The notes under the pieces are model-generated. The model was not told the DNA's origin and ran no database searches. It worked only from the letters and a program-made list of their open reading frames with translations. DNA of 64,000 nucleotides from Acidobacteriota bacterium (lineage in GTDB: Bacteria > Acidobacteriota > Thermoanaerobaculia > UBA5066 > Gp7-AA6): positions 91,691 through 155,690 of the forward strand of contig DAHUXD010000023.1 of NCBI GenBank assembly GCA_027307335.1, given 5' to 3'. Position 1 is the stretch's first letter; every line of letters begins with the position of its first letter. Both the position numbers and the translations under genes were made by a program. Positions 38,521-45,754 of the stretch are shown here, piece after piece.

Positions 38521-39900
38521 GTGACCACGGCCGCGCTGCTCGAGTCGCTTTCCTCGCGCCTGCCCCGCGAAAGCCTCTTCGCCGACGCGGAGTCTCTCGA
38601 CGCGCGCTCGGCTGACGCGACCGAGGACCTGCGCGCGCGGCCGGAGCTGGTGGTGCGGCCGCGGTCCGAGGCCGAGGTCGTCGCGCTCCTCGCCGCCGCG
38701 AGGGAAATGAAGTTCGCCGTCACGCCCCAGGGAGCCCTGACCGGCCTCTCCGGCGGCGCTCTCGCCGTGAACGGCGGCGTCGCGCTCGACCTCACCGCGA
38801 TGAACGAGATCCTCGAGATCGACCGCGAGAACCTCTTCGCGACCGTCCAGGCCGGCTGCGTGACCGAGACGCTCCAGAACTCGGTCGAGGCCGTCGGCCT
38901 CTTCTATCCGCCGGATCCGTCCTCGCGCGGCTCGTGCACGATCGGCGGCAACGTCGCCGAGAACGCCGGCGGCCCGCGCGCGGCGAAGTACGGGACGACG
39001 GGGCGCTACGTCTCGGGCCTGCGCGTCGTGCTGCCGGGCGGGAAGGTGCTTCCGCTCGGCGGCAAGAACCGCAAGGACGTCGCCGGGTACGACCTGCTGT
39101 CCCTCTTCGTCGGCAGCGAGGGCACGCTCGGCGTCGTCACGCGGGCGACGCTGCGCCTCCTGCCGCTGCCGTCCGAGCGGCGCCTGCTCTGGGCGTCGTT
39201 CGGGCGCGAGGAGCAGGCGCTCGCGGCGGTGGCGAGGCTCTACGCCGCCGGCCCCGAGCCGTCCGCGTGCGAGTTCATGGAGCGGAAGGCGGCGGAGGTC
39301 TCGGCGGCTCAGCTCGCGCTGGCGCTGCCGGCCGACGCCGACGCGCACCTCTTCGTCGAGGTGGACGGCCACGAGGCGACGGCGATCGCGGCCGACGCCG
39401 AGCGGATCGGCCAGATGCTCCTCGACGCCGGCGCCCTCGACGTGCGCGTCGCGATGAACGACCGGGAGATCCGCGACTTCTGGCGGCTGCGGCGCGCGGT
39501 CGGCGAGGCGGTCAAGCGTCTCGGTCCCTACGCCGAGGAGGACTGCGCCGTGCCGCGGACGAGACTGCCCGAGCTGCTGCGCGCGGTGCGCGAGGTCGCG
39601 CGGCGGCGCGGCCTGACCGCCGTCTGCTACGGCCACGCCGCCGACGGGAACATCCACGTCAACGTCGTCCAGCCGCCGGGGGAGCGCGAGCGGTGGCTCG
39701 CCGAGCGGGACGCCGCTGTCGCCGAGATCTTCCGGGCGGTCGTGGCCCTGGGCGGCACGATCACGGGCGAGCACGGCGTCGGGCTGACGCAGCGCGCCTA
39801 CCTGACGCTGCGTCATCCGCCCGAGGTGATCGCCGCGATGCGCGCCGTCAAGCAGATCTTCGATCCCGAGGGGGTCCTCAATCCCGGTAAGATTTTCTGA
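38521..39900 (+). CDS. GlcD-type FAD-linked oxidase (glycolate/D-lactate dehydrogenase family)
   Basis: 459 residues from GTG 38521. FAD-binding PCMH domain: ELVVRPRSEAEVVALLAAAREMKFAVTPQGALTGLSGGAL, PPDPSSRGSCTIGGNVAENAGG, GGKNRKDVAGYDLLSLFVGSEGTLGVVT. The C-terminal FAD-oxidase domain ends GHAADGNIHVNV and GGTITGEHGVGLTQRAYL, both hallmarks of GlcD. It oxidises a 2-hydroxy acid and passes electrons on. It overlaps the PTPS-like gene by one base (TGATG). The exact hydroxy acid is not determinable. Confidence 0.92.
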   Translation: MTTAALLESLSSRLPRESLFADAESLDARSADATEDLRARPELVVRPRSEAEVVALLAAAREMKFAVTPQGALTGLSGGALAVNGGVALDLTAMNEILEIDRENLFATVQAGCVTETLQNSVEAVGLFYPPDPSSRGSCTIGGNVAENAGGPRAAKYGTTGRYVSGLRVVLPGGKVLPLGGKNRKDVAGYDLLSLFVGSEGTLGVVTRATLRLLPLPSERRLLWASFGREEQALAAVARLYAAGPEPSACEFMERKAAEVSAAQLALALPADADAHLFVEVDGHEATAIAADAERIGQMLLDAGALDVRVAMNDREIRDFWRLRRAVGEAVKRLGPYAEEDCAVPRTRLPELLRAVREVARRRGLTAVCYGHAADGNIHVNVVQPPGERERWLAERDAAVAEIFRAVVALGGTITGEHGVGLTQRAYLTLRHPPEVIAAMRAVKQIFDPEGVLNPGKIF

Positions 39901-40310
39901 TGCGCCTCGCGCGAAAGATTCACTTCAACGCCGGCCGGTCGCTGTGGCGCCCCGAGTGGAGCGCCGAGAAGAACCGCGCCACGTACGGCGACGAGGGGCC
40001 GCACGGGTACGGGCACAACTACGAGCTCGAGGTGGCGGTCGAGGGGCACACGGATCCGGCGACCGGGATGGTCGTCAACCTGACGGACCTCGACCGGGTG
40101 CTCAAGGAGGAGGTCGACCGGCCGCTCGACCACCGGAACCTCAACCAGGACGTGGCCGAGTTCGCCAAGACCCCGCCAACGGCGGAGAACCTGGCGGTGT
40201 GGATCTGGAAGCGCGTCGCGGCGCGCATCGAGCGCGAGAAGTGGCCTTGCCGGATCGTGCACCTGAGCCTCCGCCTGACGCCGGGGTTCGCGGTGGAGAT
40301 CTGTGAATAG
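39900..40310 (+). CDS. Divergent 6-pyruvoyltetrahydropterin synthase/QueD-family protein
   Basis: 136 residues. The T-fold is clear (HFNAGRSLWRPEWSAEKNRATYGDEGPHGYGHNYELEVAVEG; MVVNLTDLDRVLKEEVDRPLDHRNLNQD; PTAENLAVWIWKRV). Key residues deviate. The first zinc His (usually FxAAH) reads FNAGR. The usual catalytic Cys position carries acidic residues (D31-E32). The HxH pair reads H35-G-Y-G-H39. The usual C-terminal ET is LT. D77-H78 is kept. A Glu in place of Cys is known in the PTPS-III subgroup of folate-bypass enzymes, but the other changes are not. Activity is uncertain. Confidence 0.82.
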   Translation: MRLARKIHFNAGRSLWRPEWSAEKNRATYGDEGPHGYGHNYELEVAVEGHTDPATGMVVNLTDLDRVLKEEVDRPLDHRNLNQDVAEFAKTPPTAENLAVWIWKRVAARIEREKWPCRIVHLSLRLTPGFAVEICE

Positions 40311-40324
40311 GGTTCCGAGGTCGG

Positions 40325-40410
40325 CCCCCTCACCCCCTGCCCCTCTCCCGATGGGAGAGGGGATTCGTAGCGACCCCCTCTCCCGGAGGGAGAGGGTTGG
40401 GGTGAGGGGC
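40325..40410. repeat. Two facing R1 repeats
   Basis: CCCCTCACCCCCTGCCCCTC with its stem, then a unit ending GAGGGTTGGGGTGAGGGG. They lie between the PTPS-like gene and the MBL-rhodanese gene. Confidence 0.7.
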
Positions 40411-40441
40411 GTCCGGAGGGAAGGTTAGACTTTCTCCCCGC

Positions 40442-41824
40442 ATGTACTTCCAACAGTTCTACCTGGGCTGCCTCGCGCAGGCGTCCTACATGATCGGCTC
40501 GGAGGGCGAGGCGGCGGTGGTGGACCCCCGGCGGGACGTGGACCTCTATATAGATGAGGCGAAAGCGCAGGGCCTGACCATCCGGCACGTCATCGAGACG
40601 CACCTGCACGCCGACTTCGTCTCGGGCCACAAGGAGCTCGCCGAGCGCACGGGCGCGAAGATCTACTTCGGCGCCGCGGCCGGCGCGACTTTTCCGCACG
40701 TCCCGGTCCACGACGGCGACGAGATCCGCATGGGGAAGGTCACGCTCCGTTTCCTCGAGACGCCCGGGCATACGCCGGAGTCGATTTCGGTGGTCGTCGT
40801 CGACCGCGAGAAGTCGGACGCCCCCGTCTCGGTGCTCACCGGCGACACGCTCTTCATCGGCGACGTCGGCCGTCCCGACCTCCTTGGGGCGCGCATGAGC
40901 GCGCAGGAGCTCGCTGGCATGATGTACGACTCGCTGCACGGCAAGCTGCTCGCGCTCCCCGACGCGACGGCCGTCTATCCCGCCCACGGCGCCGGGTCGC
41001 TCTGCGGGCGCAACATCTCGAGCGAGACGAGCTCGACGATCGGGCAGCAGCGCCAGTTCAACTACGCGCTCCGCCCGATGCCTCGCGAGGAGTTCGTCGC
41101 CATGATGACGGCGGACCTGCCGGAGGCGCCGGCGTACTTCTCCCGCGACGCGTCGATCAACCGGGAGGGCGCCGAGGCGCTCGCGGACCTGCCCGCGCCG
41201 CCGGCGCTGTCGCCGGACGAGGTCGCGCGGCGCCAGGAGCAGGGTGCGATCGTCGTCGACACCCGGCCGTCGTCCGAGTATGGCGCCGGCCACGTCCCCG
41301 GCTCGTACCACATGGGGCAGTCGGGACAGCTCGCGTCGTGGGCGGGCTCGCTGCTCTCGCCCGAGACGCCGATCGTGCTCGTCGCCGAGGACGAGGCGCG
41401 CGTCGCGGAGTCCAGGACGCGGCTCGCGCGCGTCGGTCTCGACAATGTCGCGGGATACCTCGAGGGCGGGATTCTCGCGTGGGACCGCGCCGGCCGGCCG
41501 CTCGCCCGGACGGAGCAGATCGCCGTCGACGAGCTGAAGGCGCGGCTCGCCGAGGGCGCCGACCTGACGGTGATCGACGTGCGGCGGCCGGGGGAGTTCC
41601 AGGCGGGGCATGTCGCGGGCGCCGTGCACATCCCGCTGCACGAGCTCGGGAAGCGCGCGCCGGCGGCGCTCGACCCGGAGAAGCCGGTCGCGATCATCTG
41701 CGCGAGCGGGTACCGGTCCTCGATCGCGACGAGCGTCCTCGAGCGGCTGGGGTTCCGACATTTTTCGAACGTCGTCGGCGGCATGAACGCCTGGAACGCG
41801 GCGAAGTACGAGACCGCGGCGTAG
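40442..41824 (+). CDS. Persulfide dioxygenase-rhodanese fusion
   Basis: 460 residues. An ETHE1-like MBL-fold domain (1-~235) has H54-L-H56-A-D58 in IETHLHADFVSGH, then PGHTPES, TGDTLFIGDVGRPDLLG and YPAHGAGSLCG. Two rhodanese domains follow: one (about 255-350) with no catalytic Cys (LVAEDEAR at the loop), and a second (about 365-455) with the active loop ICASGYRS. Persulfide dioxygenases oxidise glutathione persulfide; the rhodanese moves the sulfane sulfur. It is cytoplasmic. The single gene carries both steps of sulfide detoxification. Confidence 0.92.
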   Translation: MYFQQFYLGCLAQASYMIGSEGEAAVVDPRRDVDLYIDEAKAQGLTIRHVIETHLHADFVSGHKELAERTGAKIYFGAAAGATFPHVPVHDGDEIRMGKVTLRFLETPGHTPESISVVVVDREKSDAPVSVLTGDTLFIGDVGRPDLLGARMSAQELAGMMYDSLHGKLLALPDATAVYPAHGAGSLCGRNISSETSSTIGQQRQFNYALRPMPREEFVAMMTADLPEAPAYFSRDASINREGAEALADLPAPPALSPDEVARRQEQGAIVVDTRPSSEYGAGHVPGSYHMGQSGQLASWAGSLLSPETPIVLVAEDEARVAESRTRLARVGLDNVAGYLEGGILAWDRAGRPLARTEQIAVDELKARLAEGADLTVIDVRRPGEFQAGHVAGAVHIPLHELGKRAPAALDPEKPVAIICASGYRSSIATSVLERLGFRHFSNVVGGMNAWNAAKYETAA

Positions 41825-41850
41825 GGAAGCGCCACGAGAAGAGGTCGAAG

Positions 41851-41908
41851 TGTAGGGGCGGGGCTCGTCCCCGCCCGTCGCGGGCGGCCGCAAGGGCCGC
41901 CCCTACAG
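41851..41908. repeat. Palindromic repeat, family R2 (copy 2)
   Basis: TGTAGGGGCGG at the left end and CCGCCCCTACA at the right end are complementary. Internal GGGGCGGGGCTCGTCCCCGC forms a second palindrome. It lies just before the M18 peptidase gene. Confidence 0.8.
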
Positions 41909-41927
41909 ATGTAGACGAGGAGGATCG

Positions 41928-43361
41928 ATGCGGAAGTTCGGTGCCATCTCAAGCGGTGTGCTGTTCGCCGCATCGCTCGCCGCCCAGGACGCGAAGCCCC
42001 AGGACAGCGTGTGGGACACGCGCAAGTCGGCGTGGGAGACGCTGCAGCCCGGGCAGAAGGACCAGGTCTTCCAGTTCGCGGAGGGCTACAAGAGCTACCT
42101 GAACGTCTCGCGCAGCGCGCTGACCTCGACGCGCGAGGTGACGCGGCTCGCGAAGGCGGCGGGGTTCTCGGAGTTCACCGACCCGGCTCAGGTCAAGCCC
42201 GGGGCGCGCCTGCTCGTCAACGCGCACGACCGCGCGCTCATCCTCGTCGTCGTCGGCGCCGACCCGATCGTCTCGGGATCGAGGCTCGTCGGCACGCACC
42301 ACGACAGCCCGCACATCGACCTGAAGGCGCGCCCGATCTACACCGCGAACGGCTTCACTCTCTTCAAGACGATCTACTACGGCGGCATCAAGAAGTACCA
42401 GTGGGCGAACCGGCCGCTCGCGCTGATCGGACGCATCGACACGACGGACGGCAAGCGCGTCGACGTCGCGATCGGGCTGAAGGAGGGCGACCCGGTCTTC
42501 GTCATCCCGGACAACGCGCCGCACTCGGACAACGAGGCCATCCGGAACCGCAAGGCCGAGGAGATCTTCTCGGGCGAGGAGCTCGATCCGGTCGCGGGCT
42601 CGATCGGCGGCCACGACGCGTCGGTCACGGCCGCGGTGCTGCAGGCGCTGACGTCGCAGTACGGGATCCGCGAGGAGGACTTCGTGTCGTCCGAGCTGTC
42701 CCTCGTGCCCGCGGCGCCGCCGGCGGACGTCGGCATCGACCGCGGGCTCGTCGGCTCGTTCGGCCAGGACGACCGGCTGTCGTCGTACTGCGCGGCGCGC
42801 GCGATCATGGACCTGAAGGGCACGCCGAAGCACACCGCGATGGCGTACCTGTCGAACTTCGAGGAGGTCGGCTCGGTCAACAACTCGGGCGCGCGGTCGG
42901 AGTTCCTCGACTCGACGTATGCGCGGCTCGTCGGCGCGGAGCGCGGAAAGGCGTACACGGACCTCGACCTGCGCGCGGCGCTGCGCGCGGCCGAGGTCGT
43001 GTCCGCGGACACGAACGACGGCGTCAACCCGATCTTCCCGATGACGAGCGAGCCGTCGGGCGCGGCGCGGCTCGGCTACGGCGCGACGATCAAGCGGTAC
43101 GGCGCGGGATTCGACGCGAACTCGGAGTACATCGCGAAGATCCGCGGACTGATGGACAAGAACGGCATCGCCTGGCAGACGCAGACGCCGAAGGTGGACG
43201 GGTACAACGGCGGAACGATCGGCGGGTTCCTGTCGATGAAGGAGATGGAGGTCATCGACATGGGCGTGCCGCTGCTGTCCATGCACGCGCCGTTCGAGAT
43301 GTCGTCGAAGGTCGACGTCTGGAGCTTCTACCGCTTCATGGCGGCGTTCCTGGCGTCGTAG
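41928..43361 (+). CDS. Exported M18-family aspartyl aminopeptidase-like protein
   Basis: 477 residues. A signal peptide (about 1-19, FGAISSGVLFAASLAAQ) precedes the M18 fold. Metal ligands are H in VGTHHDSPHIDLK, the D of GSFGQDDRLSS, the paired Glu in NFEEVGS, a distal Asp (ANSEYI region), and H in LLSMHAPFEMSSKVDVW near the end. M18 enzymes are large dodecameric metallo-aminopeptidases that remove acidic residues, normally in the cytoplasm. An exported form is unusual. GAGGAGGATCG precedes the ATG. It is monocistronic. Confidence 0.9.
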   Translation: MRKFGAISSGVLFAASLAAQDAKPQDSVWDTRKSAWETLQPGQKDQVFQFAEGYKSYLNVSRSALTSTREVTRLAKAAGFSEFTDPAQVKPGARLLVNAHDRALILVVVGADPIVSGSRLVGTHHDSPHIDLKARPIYTANGFTLFKTIYYGGIKKYQWANRPLALIGRIDTTDGKRVDVAIGLKEGDPVFVIPDNAPHSDNEAIRNRKAEEIFSGEELDPVAGSIGGHDASVTAAVLQALTSQYGIREEDFVSSELSLVPAAPPADVGIDRGLVGSFGQDDRLSSYCAARAIMDLKGTPKHTAMAYLSNFEEVGSVNNSGARSEFLDSTYARLVGAERGKAYTDLDLRAALRAAEVVSADTNDGVNPIFPMTSEPSGAARLGYGATIKRYGAGFDANSEYIAKIRGLMDKNGIAWQTQTPKVDGYNGGTIGGFLSMKEMEVIDMGVPLLSMHAPFEMSSKVDVWSFYRFMAAFLAS

Positions 43362-43408
43362 GCCGGACGGAACCTTTCTCACCAAGCCGACCTGCTCCCA
43401 AAAAGAAT

Positions 43409-43453
43409 TCCCTCTCCCCCGCTCGCGGGGGGGAGGGCAAGGGGGAGGGGGGC
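43409..43453. repeat. R1 repeat (degenerate)
   Basis: CCCTCTCCCCCGCTCGCGGG and a G-rich tail, in the convergent gap between the M18 gene and the GT39-like gene. Confidence 0.55.
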
Positions 43454-43460
43454 GGGTCCC

Positions 43461-45002
43461 TTACTCCGCTGTCCACGGCGCTTCGCCGATCGGGCCGTGG
43501 CCGCAGCCGAAGCGCTTCGCGAGGGCGTCGTCGCGTGGGGGCAGTGGATACGTCTCCGCGAGGTCCGCGGGTGCGTCGGTCCGCGACAGGTCCCACAGCG
43601 TCGCGTCCGTGTCGTCGGCGGCGATCGAATCGACGTATCGGCCGATCCGCGACAGGTATCCGTCGAAGAGCGGCGCCTCCGCGAGGCGCTCCGAGACGTG
43701 GGTGCGGAAGACCCACACGCGCCCGGTCCCGCGCAGCTTGTCGAGCTCGCGCAGGTAGGCGCGCGGGTCGTCGCGGTGGCAGCCGCCGAGCACGACGCCG
43801 ACCTCCGAGAGGTCGACGCGCGGCGCGTAGAAGCGAAACGCGGGGCGGCCGGAGTAGGCGACGTAGATGGCGTCGTGCTCCCTGCGGTCGTCCGCGAGCT
43901 TGTCGAGCACGGGCCGCGCGTCCTCGTCGCGATAGACGGGCGGATGGAGGGCGAGCGGCACGCACACGGCGATCGCCGGGATCACCGCGCCGAGCCAGCG
44001 CGGCACGCGCAACCGGGCCAGGCCCTCGACGATCCGGGAGCCCGCCTCCGCGAGAGCGAGGATCGCCGCCGGCGCGAGGAAGAGGATCGCTCGGCCCGAA
44101 AAAGGATAGAGGTGCGCGGCGGCGGCGGCGAGCGTGACCGCGACGGGGCCCAAGAGGAGGAGCGCGCCGCGCCGGTCGCGCAGCCACAGTAGGGCCGCGG
44201 CGACGGCGATGAAGAGGAGGAGCGGCCAGCGCGGGAGCGCCGGCTGCCAGAACCGGTCGAGATACTCGCGCATCTCCAGCGGGACCCTTCGGATCGCCAG
44301 GAGGACGGCGCCGCCCGCACTCACCACCCAGAACGCGAGCGTCACCGCGAGCCATCGGTCGAACCCCGGCCCGAGCACCACGGGGTCCGGTCTCTCAATG
44401 AGCGAAACGGGGCGGGCAAAACGCTCTTTGAGAGACCTGACCCCCAACAACGCCGCGGTGAGGCCCGCGACCATGAAGACGGCGCCCTGGGAGAACCACG
44501 GCAGCGTCGTGCCGAGCACGATCGCGCCGAGCCATGCCGGCCACGCCGCCCCGCGCTCCGTGACCGCGAAGGCCGCGATCGTCAGCCACGCCGACGCGAG
44601 GAGGTCGGTCGAGTACGGTTTGAACTCCGCGCCGTGCGCGATCAGCGTCGGCGCGAGCGCGAAGATGCCGACCGAGAGCGCCGCGACCCACGGCGGCTGG
44701 AACCGCCGCGCGAGCGAGCGGAAGAGGAGCAGCGCGAGGAGCCCCGAGAGGAGCGGCACGAGCCGCAGCGCGTACTCCGACGACCCGAACGCCGCCGTGG
44801 TTCCCTTCGCGAGCGCGAGGAACCCGGGCGCCGCGACCTGGTCGAGGTAGAGCGGCTCGGCGACCAGCGCCCCGAGCGGCCGATGCAGGACGTTCTCGGC
44901 GAGCGCGATCTCGTCGATCCAGAGCGACGCGTTCGCGAGGTACTGCCAGACACGCAGCCCGACGCCCGCGACGACGAGGACGGCGACGACCGCGCTCGCC
45001 CC
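43461..45002 (-). CDS. GT39/PMT-like membrane glycosyltransferase, no canonical start
   Basis: About 510 residues. Translation upstream of the first GTG (44759) is clearly coding: WQYLANASLWIDEIALAENVLHRPL and YLDQVAAPGFLALAK, the typical acidic catalytic loop of glycosyltransferase 39-like proteins (ASLWIDE with Asp-Glu). Ten or more transmembrane helices follow, then a soluble C-terminal domain (HDAIYVAYSGRPAFRFYAP). No ATG, GTG or TTG occurs in frame between that loop and 45020, where the frame overlaps the end of the upstream gene. Either a non-standard start, reinitiation or a sequence error is involved. The left end of the gene is set approximately. Confidence 0.75.
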   Translation of the reverse strand, partial: GASAVVAVLVVAGVGLRVWQYLANASLWIDEIALAENVLHRPLGALVAEPLYLDQVAAPGFLALAKGTTAAFGSSEYALRLVPLLSGLLALLLFRSLARRFQPPWVAALSVGIFALAPTLIAHGAEFKPYSTDLLASAWLTIAAFAVTERGAAWPAWLGAIVLGTTLPWFSQGAVFMVAGLTAALLGVRSLKERFARPVSLIERPDPVVLGPGFDRWLAVTLAFWVVSAGGAVLLAIRRVPLEMREYLDRFWQPALPRWPLLLFIAVAAALLWLRDRRGALLLLGPVAVTLAAAAAHLYPFSGRAILFLAPAAILALAEAGSRIVEGLARLRVPRWLGAVIPAIAVCVPLALHPPVYRDEDARPVLDKLADDRREHDAIYVAYSGRPAFRFYAPRVDLSEVGVVLGGCHRDDPRAYLRELDKLRGTGRVWVFRTHVSERLAEAPLFDGYLSRIGRYVDSIAADDTDATLWDLSRTDAPADLAETYPLPPRDDALAKRFGCGHGPIGEAPWTAE

Positions 45003-45015
45003 GGTCGACGCGCCG

Positions 45016-45687
45016 CTACTGCGGGTTGGAGGCGAGCGCCTTCTCCTCGACGATCTGCTTGTTCTGCATGATCGTCTGGACGATCTCCTTCGCGAGCTTG
45101 TCGAGGTCGGTCGCGGACTCGACCGTGTTGATCACGAACTTCGCCGCGACGACGTACGGGTTCCAGCCGACCGGCGCGCCCTGGCCCTTCAGCGCCTCCG
45201 CCTTGCCGAAGACGATGAACGGCGCGTTCGGGTCCTTGGCGAGGTTCGAGACGCTCACGGAGAGTTGCGTGTTCGGCTTCTGTTCGCCGCCGAGGAGCTC
45301 CGTCGGAATGATGTTGCCCCCGGAATCCGTGGCGTAGAACGTGCCCCTGACCAGCCACCCGTCCGTCGGAAGCGGCGCGCCGGGGTCGAGGCGCTTCGCG
45401 ACGAAGCCCTGGGCCGCGAACTCCTTGACGATGTCGCTCGAGAGCTGGGAGGCCGACTGCGAGGCCTTCTCGCTGGCGCGCGCGCCGCGGATGCGCGCGA
45501 GCGGTCCGCTGCGCCCCGACGAGGACTGGGCCGGCTCGTAGGAGCCGGTGAAGTCCTGGACGAACACAGGCTTCTTCGGCTTCGCCGGCGCGGCGGCCGA
45601 GCCCTGGGGAGCCTGGGCGAACGCGATGGCCGCGATGGCGAGGCCGATGCATCCGAGCAGCGAGACGGCGCGAGCCGGGAGCCTCAT
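45016..45687 (-). CDS. Exported DUF4410-like protein
   Basis: 223 residues from ATG 45687, preceded by AAGGAGGG. A signal peptide ends FAQAPQG (about 20-27). The mature sequence has [56 protein letters not shown] and a C-terminal helix ([24 protein letters not shown]), which resembles DUF4410-type envelope proteins. It immediately precedes the GT39-like gene on the same strand and overlaps its apparent coding region. The function is unknown. Confidence 0.7.
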   Translation of the reverse strand: MRLPARAVSLLGCIGLAIAAIAFAQAPQGSAAAPAKPKKPVFVQDFTGSYEPAQSSSGRSGPLARIRGARASEKASQSASQLSSDIVKEFAAQGFVAKRLDPGAPLPTDGWLVRGTFYATDSGGNIIPTELLGGEQKPNTQLSVSVSNLAKDPNAPFIVFGKAEALKGQGAPVGWNPYVVAAKFVINTVESATDLDKLAKEIVQTIMQNKQIVEEKALASNPQ

Positions 45688-45754
45688 CGGTGAGCCCTCC
45701 TTGGCCGCGCATCGTACATCCGTCGCCCACGGACATAGAATCCGCGGCAGGTTC

